The notes: a model not told the origin generated them from the letters alone. A stretch of DNA of 64,000 nt from Gordonia mangrovi (GCF_024734075.1 NZ_CP102850.1:4464001-4528000), one strand, 5' to 3'. Shown: positions 47,468-60,306, numbered from the stretch's first letter. Made by a program: numbers and translations.

Positions 47468-47475
47468 GTACCGTC

Positions 47476-50400
47476 GTGCACCTCAAGAGCCTGACCCTGA
47501 AGGGCTTCAAGTCGTTTGCGTCGTCGACGACGCTGCGCTTCGAGCCCGGCATCACCTGTGTGGTGGGCCCCAACGGGTCGGGCAAGTCGAACGTCGTCGA
47601 CGCCCTGACCTGGGTGATGGGCGAGCAGGGCGCCAAGGCGCTGCGCGGCGGCAAGATGGAAGACGTCATCTTCGCCGGGACCTCCGGGCGTCCGCCGCTG
47701 GGCCGGGCCGAGGTGACTCTCACCATCGACAACTCCGACGGTGCGCTGCCCATCGAGTACTCCGAGGTGTCGGTCACCCGCCGCATGTTCCGCGACGGTG
47801 CCGGCGAATACGAGATCAACGGCAACTCGTGCCGGCTGATGGATGTCCAGGAACTGCTCAGCGACTCCGGCATCGGCCGGGAGATGCACGTCATCGTCGG
47901 GCAGGGCCGGCTCGCGGCGATCCTGGAGGCGAGACCCGAAGAGCGACGCGCTTTCATCGAGGAGGCCGCGGGCGTCCTCAAACACCGCAAGCGCAAAGAA
48001 AAGGCGGTCCGCAAACTCGACTCGATGCAGGCCAACCTCGCGCGGCTGACCGACCTCACCGGCGAACTGCGTCGGCAACTCAAGCCGCTGGGCCGACAGG
48101 CCGAGGTCGCCCGCAGAGCGCAGACCGTGCAGGCCGACCTGCGTGACGCCCGCCTGCGACTGGCCGCCGACGATCTGGTGACCCGGCGCGCCGAGATGGC
48201 CGAACACACCGCGGTCGAGGACGAGGTGCGGGCCCAGCAGGACGAGGTGACCGAACTGCTCGACCGGGCCACCGAGGAACTCGGTGAACACGAGCGTCAC
48301 CTGGCCGAGGTCGCGCCCGCCGCGACCGCTGCCGGGCAGACCTGGTTTCGGCTGTCGGCGCTGGCCGAGCGGGTGGACGCCACGTCTCGCGTGGCCGCCG
48401 AGCGCACCCGCTATCTCAGCGAACCCGTCGCCACCAGCAGCGGCCCCGATCCCGAGGAACTCGACCGACAAGCCGAACAGGCCGCCGCCACCGAGGCCGA
48501 ACTCGGCGCGACGGTCGCGGCCGCCGCCGAGTATCTGGAGTCGACGCAGGAGGAACTGGCCCGGTACGAAGAGGCCGCCGCGGAGGCCGAGCGCGCCCAC
48601 ATGGCTGCGGTGCGTGCCATCGCCGACCGGCGCGAAGGCCTGGCCCGCCTCGAAGGTCAGGTCGGCAACCTGCGCACCAAATCCGAGTCGGTGGATGCCG
48701 AGGCGGCCCGATTGACGGCGGCCATCGCCGCCGCCAACGAACGGGCGGAGGCCGCGCAGGCCCGGCAGGACGCCACCGCCACCGTCCTCGCGGAACACGA
48801 GGCGGCCGAGCACGGGCTCGACGAACACCACGAACGGTCGGTCACCGCGCTCAACCAGGCCAACGAACGGGTCGCGTCCCTGCAGGCCGAGCAGCGCGAG
48901 ACCGAACAACGCATCGCATCCCTCACCGCTCGGATCGAGGCCCTCGAGCTCGGGCTGGAACGCAACGACGGCGGCGCCTGGCTGCTGGAGTACGCACCCG
49001 ACGGGCTGCTGGCACCGATGTCGGAACTGGTGACCGTGGACGCCGGATTCGAGACGGCCATCGCCGGCGCGCTGGGCAACGCGGTCGACGCCATCGCGAC
49101 GGTGGACGCGCTCGCCGCCGTCCGAGCCCTCGAGGCCCTGAAATCCGGCGATGGCGGCCGGGCCTCGTTGATCCTGGGTGGTCTACCGGCCGTCGGACCG
49201 TCCTCCGACATCGACCTGCCCGTCGGCGCACGCTGGGCAGCCTCGGTGGTGACGTGTCCGGAGTCCATCCGCGGCGCAGTGGACCTCGTTCTGGGTGACA
49301 CGGTCGTGGTCGAGAACGCCGAACAAGGTCTGGACATCGCTGAGCGCCACCGGCTGCGGACGGTGACCCGGGACGGCGACCGGGTCGGCCCGGGCTCGGT
49401 CGAGGGCGGGTCGTCGCACCGCCCGTCGACGCTGGAGGTCCAGTCGTCCATCGACGCCGCGGCCGAGCAGCTCGTGGGGGCCCGCCGCCGGCACGAGGAG
49501 ATCGAGGCGGCGCTCGACGGTGCGCTCGCCGAACAGCTCACCCGCCGCGAATCCGCCGAAGAAGCGCTGGCCGCACTGCATGAGTCCGACGCGAACGTCG
49601 GCGGGACCTACGAGGAGATGGCGCGGCTCGGCCACGAGATCCGGGCCGCGCACGCGGAGGCCGATCGCCTGACGCGTCAGCGCGCGTACGCCGAACAGGG
49701 CCGGGCCGAGATGGTGGAGAACCTGCGGGAGCTCGAGGAGCGCCTGCGGTACGCCCAGGACGAATCGGAGACCGCGCCGGCGCAGGTCGGTGACGAGGAG
49801 CCGCGGGCGGCGGCGGCCGAGGCCGTGGCGACCGCGCGGGCCGCCGAGATGGAATCGCGGCTGCAGCTGCGCACCGCCGAGGAACGGTTGGCCTCGGTGC
49901 GCGGACGTGCCGATTCCCTGCGTCGTGCGGCCGTCCGCGAACGCGAGGCGCGGGTGCGCGCCGAGCGTCAGGACCGGGCCCGCCGTCAGGCCGCCGCCGT
50001 GGCCGAGGCCGTCGCGGCGTCCGCGCGCGACGTCTCGGAACGTCTCCAGGTGTCGGTGGCGGCTGCGCAGGCCGGCCGGGACGAACTCGAACAGATGCGG
50101 ATCGAGCGAACCACCGCCGTGGACGAGCTGAAACGTCGGGTCAACGAGCTCACCGCGCAGCTGAGCAGCCTCAAGGACGCCGTTCACCGTGACGAGGTGG
50201 CACGCGCGCAGGCGGCGCTGCGCATCGAACAACTCGAAGAGCAGATCCTGGAGACGTTCGCTATTGCACCTGACGACCTGATCGCCGAGTACGGTCCCGA
50301 CGTCCCGATGCCTCCGTCCGCGCTCGAGATGCAGGAGTACGAACAGGCGAGAGAACGCGGCGAATCGGTGGTGGCACCGGCGCCGATGCCGTTCGACCGC

Positions 50401-51081
50401 AAGGCGCAGGAGGCGCGTGCGAAGAAGGCCCAGAAGGACCTGAACACGCTGGGCAAGGTGAATCCGCTCGCACTCGAGGAGTTCGCGGCACTCGAGGAGC
50501 GCTACAACTTCCTGTCGGCTCAACTCGAGGACGTCAAAGCTGCCCGGCGTGATCTGCTCGCGGTCGTGGAGGAAGTCGATGCTCGCATCCTGCAGGTGTT
50601 CACCGAGGCCTACGCCGACGTCGAACGTGAGTTCAGCGAGGTGTTCCGTACCCTGTTCCCCGGCGGTGAGGGCCGCCTCGTCCTCACCGAGCCGGGCGAC
50701 ATGCTGACGACGGGTATCGAAGTGGAAGCGCGGCCACCGGGCAAGAAGGTGAAACGGCTGTCGTTGCTGTCCGGCGGTGAGAAGTCGCTGACCGCCGTCG
50801 CGATGCTGGTGGCGATCTTCCGGGCGCGGCCGTCGCCCTTCTATGTGATGGACGAGGTGGAGGCGGCTCTCGACGACACCAATCTGCGTCGCCTCATCTC
50901 GCTGTTCGAGCAACTGCGCGAACGGTCGCAGCTGATCGTCATCACCCATCAGAAACCGACCATGGAGGTCGCCGACGCGCTGTACGGCGTGAGTATGCGC
51001 GGCGACGGCATCACCGCGGTGATCTCGCAGCGTCTGCGCGGGGTCGACGTCCCGGTGAGCCGGCAGACCCAGGAGCCATGA
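47476..51081 (+). CDS. smc: Chromosome segregation protein SMC
   Basis: The 1201-residue product has Walker A GPNGSGKS near residue 31, two long coiled coils, the hinge at about 500-650 ([16 protein letters not shown]) and a C-terminal ATPase half with [13 protein letters not shown] (about 1098) and [10 protein letters not shown]. It dimerises into the SMC ring and organises the chromosome with ScpAB. It starts at GTG 47476. ftsY follows after 63 bases in the standard order. Confidence 0.97.
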   Translation: MHLKSLTLKGFKSFASSTTLRFEPGITCVVGPNGSGKSNVVDALTWVMGEQGAKALRGGKMEDVIFAGTSGRPPLGRAEVTLTIDNSDGALPIEYSEVSVTRRMFRDGAGEYEINGNSCRLMDVQELLSDSGIGREMHVIVGQGRLAAILEARPEERRAFIEEAAGVLKHRKRKEKAVRKLDSMQANLARLTDLTGELRRQLKPLGRQAEVARRAQTVQADLRDARLRLAADDLVTRRAEMAEHTAVEDEVRAQQDEVTELLDRATEELGEHERHLAEVAPAATAAGQTWFRLSALAERVDATSRVAAERTRYLSEPVATSSGPDPEELDRQAEQAAATEAELGATVAAAAEYLESTQEELARYEEAAAEAERAHMAAVRAIADRREGLARLEGQVGNLRTKSESVDAEAARLTAAIAAANERAEAAQARQDATATVLAEHEAAEHGLDEHHERSVTALNQANERVASLQAEQRETEQRIASLTARIEALELGLERNDGGAWLLEYAPDGLLAPMSELVTVDAGFETAIAGALGNAVDAIATVDALAAVRALEALKSGDGGRASLILGGLPAVGPSSDIDLPVGARWAASVVTCPESIRGAVDLVLGDTVVVENAEQGLDIAERHRLRTVTRDGDRVGPGSVEGGSSHRPSTLEVQSSIDAAAEQLVGARRRHEEIEAALDGALAEQLTRRESAEEALAALHESDANVGGTYEEMARLGHEIRAAHAEADRLTRQRAYAEQGRAEMVENLRELEERLRYAQDESETAPAQVGDEEPRAAAAEAVATARAAEMESRLQLRTAEERLASVRGRADSLRRAAVREREARVRAERQDRARRQAAAVAEAVAASARDVSERLQVSVAAAQAGRDELEQMRIERTTAVDELKRRVNELTAQLSSLKDAVHRDEVARAQAALRIEQLEEQILETFAIAPDDLIAEYGPDVPMPPSALEMQEYEQARERGESVVAPAPMPFDRKAQEARAKKAQKDLNTLGKVNPLALEEFAALEERYNFLSAQLEDVKAARRDLLAVVEEVDARILQVFTEAYADVEREFSEVFRTLFPGGEGRLVLTEPGDMLTTGIEVEARPPGKKVKRLSLLSGGEKSLTAVAMLVAIFRARPSPFYVMDEVEAALDDTNLRRLISLFEQLRERSQLIVITHQKPTMEVADALYGVSMRGDGITAVISQRLRGVDVPVSRQTQEP

Positions 51082-51144
51082 GCATCACGTGAGCTGCACC
51101 GTCAGCGTTCACCCGACCGACAACCAACGGAAAGCGAATCGCCA

Positions 51145-52755
51145 GTGAACACCCCCATCATCATCGGCATCGTCATCGCCGTCCTCGTGCTCATCGCGCT
51201 GGTCGCGGGCGGGGTGGCGTTGTCGCGGCGCCGACGGATCTCGCTGTCGGACGACTCCGGAGCGCAGGGAGCGGTCGACGGCACCACCCGTCAGGTCGAC
51301 AAGTCCGGTGGATACAAGGCCGGTTCCGGGTTCAGTTTCAGCCAGGGCGGTGGGGTCGGGCTCGCCGAGCCACCCGAGCCGACGGCACCCACCGAACCGG
51401 CCACGCCCGCGGCACCCGTACCACCGACCGAGCGGACCGAGGTCGATGGACAGCCCGGCGTCGGCGACGACGCGTCGGTGCCCCGCGACTCGGCACAACG
51501 CGGCATCCAGGACGTCGCACTGCCCGCCGACGAGGACACGGCAGTTGTTGACGACCCCGCTGCAGTTGATGACACGGCGGTTGCGGATGACACGGCAGTT
51601 GTGGATGACACGGCTGTCGAGACGCCCGAGGCTGCCCAAGCCCCGGCGGCGACACCCCGGACGCCCGACACCGTCGAGGTTCCCGAATCGCCGGCCGAGC
51701 TCTTCGAGGCGCCCGCGCCCGATGCCGACACCCTGCCCGACACCATCCCGGCCGAGGCCGAACCCGAGACCGAGACCGAATCCGCACCCGCAGCCGAACC
51801 GGATGTGGCGCCGACCCCGGCGACGACGGAGGAGATCGCGCCGACCGCCGGGCGTCTCAACCGACTGCGCGGCCGACTGTCGCGGTCGCAGGGTGCGATC
51901 GGCAAGAGCATGCTCGGACTCCTCGGCGCCGGCGACCTCGACGAGGACAGCTGGGAGGAGATCGAGGACACGCTGCTGATGGCCGACCTCGGCACCACGG
52001 CCACGATGGCCGTCGTCGAACGCCTGCGCACCGAACTCGCCGCCAACAACGTGCGCACCGCCGACGAGGCGCGCGCGACCCTGCGCCGCGTGCTCGTCGA
52101 TCAACTCTGGCCCGAGCTGGACCGATCGGTCCGGGCACTGCCGCATGCCGGCGGACCGGCCGTCATCCTCGTCGTGGGTGTCAACGGCACCGGTAAGACC
52201 ACCACCACCGGCAAGCTCGCGCGCGTGCTGGTGGCCGACGGGCGCCGCGTGTTGCTCGGTGCCGCCGACACCTTCCGCGCCGCCGCCGCCGACCAGCTGC
52301 AGACCTGGGGTGAACGGGTCGGCGCCGATGTGGTGCGTGGCAAGGAACAGGCCGACCCCGCGTCGGTGGCCTTCGACGCGGTCGCCAAGGGTATCGACAC
52401 CGGCGTCGACGTGGTCATGATCGACACTGCCGGTCGCCTGCACACCAAGACGGGGCTGATGGACGAACTCGGCAAGGTCAAGCGTGTCGTGGAGAAGAAG
52501 GCGCCCGTCGACGAGGTGCTGCTGGTACTCGACGCGACCGTCGGGCAGAACGGACTCACCCAGGCGCGGGTGTTCGCCGAGGTGGTCGACATCTCCGGTG
52601 TGGTGCTCACCAAGCTCGACGGGACAGCAAAGGGTGGCATCGTCTTCCATGTGCAAGAGGAACTCGGCGTGCCGGTGAAGCTGGTCGGCCTGGGGGAGGG
52701 CGCCGACGACCTGGCGCCGTTTGAACCGGAGGCCTTCGTCGACGCTTTGCTGTAG
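51145..52755 (+). CDS. ftsY: Signal recognition particle receptor FtsY
   Basis: The 536-residue product starts with a membrane helix (about 4-24), then an acidic Pro/Ala-rich domain of some 200 residues with DDTAV repeats, then the NG core from about 230. G1 is GVNGTGKTTTTGK (about residue 344), with DTAGRLHTK, TKLDGTAKGG and GLGEGADDL at the end. It receives SRP at the membrane together with Ffh (57424). The N-terminal helix makes it a membrane-anchored type, as in other actinobacteria. Confidence 0.97.
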   Translation: MNTPIIIGIVIAVLVLIALVAGGVALSRRRRISLSDDSGAQGAVDGTTRQVDKSGGYKAGSGFSFSQGGGVGLAEPPEPTAPTEPATPAAPVPPTERTEVDGQPGVGDDASVPRDSAQRGIQDVALPADEDTAVVDDPAAVDDTAVADDTAVVDDTAVETPEAAQAPAATPRTPDTVEVPESPAELFEAPAPDADTLPDTIPAEAEPETETESAPAAEPDVAPTPATTEEIAPTAGRLNRLRGRLSRSQGAIGKSMLGLLGAGDLDEDSWEEIEDTLLMADLGTTATMAVVERLRTELAANNVRTADEARATLRRVLVDQLWPELDRSVRALPHAGGPAVILVVGVNGTGKTTTTGKLARVLVADGRRVLLGAADTFRAAAADQLQTWGERVGADVVRGKEQADPASVAFDAVAKGIDTGVDVVMIDTAGRLHTKTGLMDELGKVKRVVEKKAPVDEVLLVLDATVGQNGLTQARVFAEVVDISGVVLTKLDGTAKGGIVFHVQEELGVPVKLVGLGEGADDLAPFEPEAFVDALL

Positions 52756-52767
52756 TCACAATCCTGA

Positions 52768-52793
52768 TCCGACAACGCGAAAGTGTTGTCGGA
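52768..52793 (+). terminator. Terminator after ftsY
   Basis: TCCGACAAC pairs with GTTGTCGGA around GCGAAAGT, 12 bases after the ftsY stop. Confidence 0.75.
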
Positions 52794-52838
52794 CATCCTT
52801 CGACAAGGCTGAGAAGCAGCTGAGCCACGAACAGGGCT

Positions 52839-52854
52839 GTTACACGCAGGAAAT
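52839..52854 (+). promoter_or_regulatory. GlnR-type half-site before amt
   Basis: GTTAC-N6-GAAAT fits the actinobacterial GlnR element gTnAC-n6-GaAAc. A second element is not clear: GTCAC occurs 24 bases later without its partner. TATAAA overlaps or directly follows the site and may be a -10. Confidence 0.4.
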
Positions 52855-52974
52855 ATAAAAGGGTCACGGGTTCACACGCCCGAAACCTCAGGGCACCACG
52901 GCGGAAACCGTGTGCCGACAGAGTCTCTGTGCAGGCGTCGAGCCGTCGGCGCACTCTGAGGGAGGTTTCACAAA

Positions 52975-54321
52975 GTGGTTTTGGCACTGCCAGAAGAGGT
53001 TTTTGGCGAAGTCAACCCCGGTGATACGGCGTGGATGCTCGCCGCAGCGGGTTTGGTGTTGCTGATGACGCCCGGACTCGCCTTTTTCTACGGGGGGCTG
53101 GCTCGGGGCAAATCTGTCCTGAACATGATGATGATGTCGTTCGGCTCGCTGGCCACGGTCAGTGTGGTCTATGTGCTGTGGGGATTCTCGATGTCGTTCT
53201 CCGACGGCATCACCGGCAACAGCGACATCGCCGGTATCTTCGCCAACCCGTTCGCGTTGTTCGGCTCCGACCAGCTGACGGCCACCGCGGGTACTGAAGA
53301 TGCGACGACCTACGTGACTGCCGGAATGTCCATCCCGGCAATCGTGTTCCTCGGCTTCCAGCTGACCTTCGCGGTCATCACCGTCGCCCTGATCAGCGGC
53401 GCGCTGGCCGAACGCGTGAAGTTCTCGACCTGGCTGATCTTCACCGTGCTGTGGTCGACCATCGTCTACTTCCCGCTGTCGCACATGGTGTGGGGCGGTC
53501 TCGTCGGTGGCGGCGGCATCATGGGTGGCGGCGAAGACGGCTTCGCGGCATGGATGTTCGGCAGCACTGACGGTGAGGCCGACGTCGCGCCGATCGACTT
53601 CGCCGGTGGCACCGTGGTGCACATCAACGCCGGTATGGCTGCGCTCGTGCTCGCGCTGATCATCGGTGCTCGTTCCGGCTTTGGTCGTACCGCCTACCGT
53701 CCGCACAACATCCCGTTCGTGATGCTCGGTGCAGCCCTGCTGTGGTTCGGGTGGTTCGGCTTCAACGCGGGCTCCGAGCTCGCGGCCGACATGACCGCCG
53801 GTCTGGTGTGGGTGAACACCACCGCCGCGACCGCGGCCGCGATCATCGGCTGGCTCGCCGTGGAAATCATCCGCGACAAGCACGCCACCAGCGTGGGTGC
53901 CGCGTCGGGTATCGTCGCCGGCCTCGTCGCGATCACCCCGGCCTGTGGTTCGCTGACCCCGGTCGGCTCGCTGATCCTCGGCGTCATCGCCGGCGCGCTG
54001 GCCGCCCTCGCGATCGGTCTGAAGAACAAGTTCGGATACGACGACTCGCTCGACGTCGTCGGTGTCCACCTCGTTGCCGGTCTGTGGGGCACCGTCGGTG
54101 TCGGACTGCTCGCCAAGGACGTCGGCCTGTTCTGGGGCGGCGACTACAAGCAGGTCGTCGTGCAGATCGTCATCGCCGCATTCGCGCTGGTCTTCACCGG
54201 TGTGCTGACCACTCTCATCGCCCTCGCTCTCAAGCCGCTCGGCTGGAAGATCAGCCAGGAGGACGAGCACAACGGCATCGACGAGGCAGAACATGCGGAG
54301 ACGGCCTATGAACTGGCATGA
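52975..54321 (+). CDS. amt: Ammonium transporter
   Basis: The 448-residue protein has about 11 membrane helices. It carries PGLAFFYGGLARGKSVLN, the Amt signature, and the twin-His pore residues appear in VVHINAGMAAL and VVGVHLVAGLWG. It imports ammonium. It starts at GTG 52975 after GGGAGG. glnB and glnD follow, so import, its PII regulator and the PII-modifying enzyme are clustered (amt-glnB-glnD). The C-terminal tail is the likely PII contact. Confidence 0.97.
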   Translation: MVLALPEEVFGEVNPGDTAWMLAAAGLVLLMTPGLAFFYGGLARGKSVLNMMMMSFGSLATVSVVYVLWGFSMSFSDGITGNSDIAGIFANPFALFGSDQLTATAGTEDATTYVTAGMSIPAIVFLGFQLTFAVITVALISGALAERVKFSTWLIFTVLWSTIVYFPLSHMVWGGLVGGGGIMGGGEDGFAAWMFGSTDGEADVAPIDFAGGTVVHINAGMAALVLALIIGARSGFGRTAYRPHNIPFVMLGAALLWFGWFGFNAGSELAADMTAGLVWVNTTAATAAAIIGWLAVEIIRDKHATSVGAASGIVAGLVAITPACGSLTPVGSLILGVIAGALAALAIGLKNKFGYDDSLDVVGVHLVAGLWGTVGVGLLAKDVGLFWGGDYKQVVVQIVIAAFALVFTGVLTTLIALALKPLGWKISQEDEHNGIDEAEHAETAYELA

Positions 54322-54367
54322 ATCCCTGCACGTTCGCAACTACGCTGATTCCTGTGGAGAGGGATAA

Positions 54368-54709
<342 letters not shown>

Positions 54710-54740
54710 TCGAGGGCACCCGCCCTTTTCGACAACATTC

Positions 54741-54776
54741 ACGACCCCGCGTCTGGCGTTTCAGGCGCGGGGTCGT
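54741..54776 (+). terminator. Hairpin between glnB and glnD
   Basis: ACGACCCCGCG pairs with CGCGGGGTCGT, with CTG/CAG pairing inside. It may end or attenuate the amt-glnB message before glnD. Confidence 0.7.
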
Positions 54777-54805
54777 GTCCATCACGAAGGAAGTGCAAGA
54801 ACCCC

Positions 54806-57355
54806 GTGGCAGCAACAGATCTCGCGGCGACCCGTCGGCAACTCCTGCAGTCGGGACAGGCGGGCAAGCTCGATGCCCCCGGTCTCCGGCAGGTGCTCGT
54901 CGACCTCCACGAGTTCTGGTTGACCAGCAAAGGGGCCGAGCTCGGTGTGCGCCCGCAGAGTGGCTACGCCATCGTCGCCGTCGGTGGTCTCGGTCGCGGT
55001 GAGTTGCTGCCGTTCTCCGATCTGGACCTGATCCTGTTGCACGACGGTATGCCTCCCGACGAGGTTGCCGAGGTCGCCGACGGACTCTGGTATCCGTTGT
55101 GGGACGCCAACATTGCGCTGGACCACAGCGTGCGCACCGTGCCGCAGGCGCTGCAGGTCGCCGCCGAGGACGTCAGTGCGGCCATGGGTCTGCTCGAGGC
55201 CCGCCACATCGCCGGCGACGAGGACCTGTCCAACCTGCTGATCAGCGGCGTCCGCCAGCAGTGGCGCACCGAGATCCGGGACCGGTTCCCCGCCGTGGTG
55301 TCCCACGCACAGGACCGGTGGCGACGAGCCGGGGACATCGCCCATCGGGCCGAGCCCGACCTGAAGAACGGGCGTGGCGGGCTGCGGGATGTGCAGCTGC
55401 TGGGAGCGCTGGCGATCGCGCAGCTCACCGACGGCATGGCCAGTCTGCGTCCGGACTCCCCGGGCGCGGGTCCGCAGGTGGCGTATGCACGGTTGCTGGA
55501 CATCCGAACCGAGTTGCACCGCATCGCCGGACGCCCACGCGAGCAGGTCCGTGCCCAGGATGCCGACGAGATCGGGGCGGCGCTGCGCATCGGTGACCGT
55601 TTCGACCTCGCCCGGGTGATCAGCGATGCCGCACGAACCATCAGCTACTCCATCGACGTCGGTTTGCGTACCGCCGGTAACGCTTTGCCGCGCCGCGGAC
55701 TGGCGAAACTGCGGCGGTCGCCGATCCGACGACCCCTGGACGAGGGCGTGGTGGAGCACAACGGCGAAATCGTGTTGGCGCGCAACGCGATCCCGAGTAA
55801 AGACCCCGGTCTGATCCTGCGTGTCGCGTCGGCGTCGGCGCGCACGGGTCTGCCGATCAGCGCGTCGACACTGAGTCGGTTGGCCGACTACGCGCCCGAA
55901 CTGCGTGAGCCCTGGCCCGCCGAGGCGCTCAGCGATCTGCTGGTGCTGCTCGGGGCCGGACACCATATGGTCGACCCCATCGAAGCACTTGACCGCACCG
56001 GTCTGTGGGGCCGTTTGCTGCCCGAATGGGGTGCGGTGCGCGATCTTCCACCACGCGATGCCATCCACACCTGGACCGTTGACCGGCATCTGGTGGAGAC
56101 CGCCGCACATGCCGGCTCGATGACCACCCGGGTGTCGCGTCCCGATCTGCTGGTGCTCGGGGCGTTGCTACACGACATCGGCAAGGGCCGGGGGGCCGAC
56201 CACAGCATCGTCGGCGCGGACCTCGCCATCCAGATCGGCAACCGGTTCGGGCTGTGGCCGCAGGACGTCACGGTGCTCTCGGAGATGGTGCGACATCACC
56301 TGCTGCTGCCGAGTATCGCCACGCGACGCGATCTCGACGATCCGGCCACCGCCGAATTCGTCGCCGAGACAATCGGATACAACCGGGTGCTGCTGGAGTT
56401 GCTGTCGGCTCTCGCGGAGGCCGACTCGCTGGCCACCGGCCCCGGGGTCTGGGGGGAGTGGAAGGCGTCACTGATCAACGAACTCGTGCGACGCGCGTTC
56501 CGCCTCATCGACGGCGATGTGCTGGCCCGTCCGGAGGCGCTCTCCGCGGAGCAGGTCGCCCTGGCCGAGGCGGGTGGCTTCTCGGTCGACATCGAGCAGG
56601 CCGACGGGCCGCACACCTTCCGCGTCACCATGGTGGCGCCGGATGCGGCCGGTCTGTTGTCGAAGATGGCCGGTGTGTTGAGCCTCAACGGCCTGCGTTC
56701 ACATTCGGCGACGGTGCAGAGCCACGCGGGCAGCGCCGTGAACACCTTCGTGGTGGTGCCGATGTTCGGCAGTCCACCCGAGGCCGGCCTGATCCGGCAG
56801 CAACTCATGGCCGCGGTGGACGGCAAGATCGACGTGCTCAAGCGCCTCGATGCGCGCGAGGCAGAATCGCCGATCCCGACGATCGGTTCGGTGTCGGCAG
56901 CACTCGGTGCCGCGACGACGGCCGGCAGCACCGATCCGGCCGTCGACGGTGCCGGCCATCCCAAGAATGCGGTACCGGCGTTGTTCGCGGTGGCGCCGCC
57001 GCGGGTGCTGTGGGTCCACCATGACGCCGACGCGTCGGGCCCGGACCCGGGTCCCGACGCCGGCGAGGTGATCCTCGAGCTGCGCACCGACGACCGGCTC
57101 GGGTTGCTGAGTCGGGTCAGCGCGGTGATCGAGCGGCACGGGGCGCAGGTCCGCTGGGCAAAGGTCACCACGCTGGGTAGCACGGTCGTCGATACCTTCT
57201 GTCTGCAGTTGCCCGAGGACGGGGACGAGGCCCGCACGGCGCTGGCCGACGAGATCATCGCCGTATGCCCGCCGCCCCGACCGCGTTCCGACGACGACGG
57301 CAAAGGTCCCGACGCCTATGGTGGTACCGCCCGGTCCGGCGTGCCCATCAGTTGA
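54806..57355 (+). CDS. glnD: PII nucleotidyltransferase GlnD
   Basis: The 849-residue product has a nucleotidyltransferase domain with VGGLGRGELLPFSDLDLI (about residue 57), an HD domain (LHDIGKGRGADHS at about 455) and two ACT domains (about 610-690 and 755-830). In this lineage it acts on PII, probably as adenylyltransferase and adenylyl-removing enzyme. It starts at GTG 54806 after a terminator-like hairpin, with GAAGGAAG upstream. A disordered insert lies between the ACT domains. Confidence 0.95.
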   Translation: MAATDLAATRRQLLQSGQAGKLDAPGLRQVLVDLHEFWLTSKGAELGVRPQSGYAIVAVGGLGRGELLPFSDLDLILLHDGMPPDEVAEVADGLWYPLWDANIALDHSVRTVPQALQVAAEDVSAAMGLLEARHIAGDEDLSNLLISGVRQQWRTEIRDRFPAVVSHAQDRWRRAGDIAHRAEPDLKNGRGGLRDVQLLGALAIAQLTDGMASLRPDSPGAGPQVAYARLLDIRTELHRIAGRPREQVRAQDADEIGAALRIGDRFDLARVISDAARTISYSIDVGLRTAGNALPRRGLAKLRRSPIRRPLDEGVVEHNGEIVLARNAIPSKDPGLILRVASASARTGLPISASTLSRLADYAPELREPWPAEALSDLLVLLGAGHHMVDPIEALDRTGLWGRLLPEWGAVRDLPPRDAIHTWTVDRHLVETAAHAGSMTTRVSRPDLLVLGALLHDIGKGRGADHSIVGADLAIQIGNRFGLWPQDVTVLSEMVRHHLLLPSIATRRDLDDPATAEFVAETIGYNRVLLELLSALAEADSLATGPGVWGEWKASLINELVRRAFRLIDGDVLARPEALSAEQVALAEAGGFSVDIEQADGPHTFRVTMVAPDAAGLLSKMAGVLSLNGLRSHSATVQSHAGSAVNTFVVVPMFGSPPEAGLIRQQLMAAVDGKIDVLKRLDAREAESPIPTIGSVSAALGAATTAGSTDPAVDGAGHPKNAVPALFAVAPPRVLWVHHDADASGPDPGPDAGEVILELRTDDRLGLLSRVSAVIERHGAQVRWAKVTTLGSTVVDTFCLQLPEDGDEARTALADEIIAVCPPPRPRSDDDGKGPDAYGGTARSGVPIS

Positions 57356-57423
57356 CGCCGACCCGGCCAACGAGTTGGGGCCACGCCCGGAGTGCCGCAT
57401 GACGAGCATGGAAGACTAGAAGA

Positions 57424-58991
<1,568 letters not shown>

Positions 58992-58995
<4 letters not shown>

Positions 58996-60083
58996 CCGGG
59001 GCCGTGCCGACCCAGGACGCACGTCACTACCGCGGCATCGACCCGTTCACCGATGATCAGATCGACCTGTGGGTGGTGGACGGCTTCATCACCCGGGAAC
59101 CGGTCCACGGCGCCGAGACCGCTGTCGACGGTGGCTGGATCATCCCGGGGCTGGTGGATGCGCACAACCACGTCGGTATCGCACCGGGGCTCGGCGTGAC
59201 CATCGAGCAGGCGCGCGAGTACGCGCGCGCCGACGTACGTGCGGGCACCCTGCTCATCCGTGAGGTCGGCTCGCCGCTGGACACCCATCCGCTCGATGGC
59301 GATCCGGGCTCCCCCCGGTTCATCCGGTCGGGCAAGCACATCGCGCGGCCCAAACGGTATCTGCGGGACTACGGCGTGGACCTGGAAAATCCCGACGAGC
59401 TGGCAGCCGAGGTGACCCGACAGGCCCGCGACGGCGACGGCTGGGTCAAGATCGTCGGCGACTGGATCGACCGTGAGGTCGGCGACCTCGCCCCGCTGTG
59501 GACACGCGGTCAGCTCGACGCCGCGGTGGCCGCGGCCCATGCCGAGGACGCGCGGATCACGGCGCACGTGTTCGGGGCGGACGCCCTGCCCGATCTCATC
59601 GCCGCCGGGGTCGACTGCATCGAGCACGGCACGGGGCTCACCACCGATCTGATGGACGCGATGGTGGACCGCTCGATCGCGTTGGTGCCCACCTTGATCC
59701 AGGTGGAGAACTTCCCCGGCATCGCCGACGGCGCCGACCGGTTCCCGACCTACCAGGCCAACATGCGCAAGCTGTACGAGAACGCCGGGGCGGTCTTCGC
59801 GGCGGCACGGGAGGCGGGTGTGCCGATGTTCGCCGGCACCGATGCCGGCGGCTTCGTCGAGCACGGCCGCATCGTCGACGAGATCGACGCGATGGCCGCG
59901 GTCGGCTTCGGTGCACGCGACGCGCTGTACGCCGCATCCGTTGCGCCGCGCGAGTGGCTGGGCGCGGGTGTGCTCGATGACGGGGACCCCGCGGACTTCC
60001 TGGTGCTCGATGACGACCCGCGCGTCGACCTGACCACGCTGCGACGGCCCCGGGAGATCGTTTGCTCCGGGCTAACGGTGTGA
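58992..60083 (+). CDS. Amidohydrolase family protein (Rv2915c type)
   Basis: The 363-residue product has the metal motif VDAHNHVG (about residue 56), a possible metal ligand His in ARITAHVFG and CIEHGTG, and an Asp in FAGTDAGG. It is an imidazolonepropionase/prolidase-like (HutI/adenine deaminase) fold without clear substrate. It overlaps ffh by four bases at a GTG start and is the usual neighbour of ffh in Mycobacteriales. Cytoplasmic; function unassigned. Confidence 0.85.
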
Positions 60084-60133
60084 TAGCGCCCGGTTCTGGG
60101 TAACTGCAGGTCATGGCGACACTGTGACGTATT

Positions 60134-60151
60134 CGTGTGATCCAACACACG
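60134..60151. promoter_or_regulatory. Inverted repeat CGTGTG-N6-CACACG
   Basis: Perfect 6-6-6 palindrome (spacer ATCCAA), 51 bases after the amidohydrolase stop. It may be an operator; no regulator is known. Confidence 0.3.
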
Positions 60152-60174
60152 CATTGTCGGCTGGTGACGCTAAC

Positions 60175-60188
60175 TTACCGGCTGGTAA
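60175..60188. promoter_or_regulatory. TetR-type operator-like TTACC-N4-GGTAA
   Basis: Perfect palindrome TTACC-GGCT-GGTAA, a form frequent for TetR-family operators in actinobacteria. No TetR gene is in the window. Confidence 0.4.
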
Positions 60189-60306
60189 AGTAAGCGCTGC
60201 GCAACAGGGTTCGCGACGTCGGAGCCGGCATTCAGCTCGCGGTTCGGGAACGGTCGGGGGAGGCCGCCGAGTCGGGCGGGATGAGGGGCTCGACGCTCGA
60301 ATGCGT

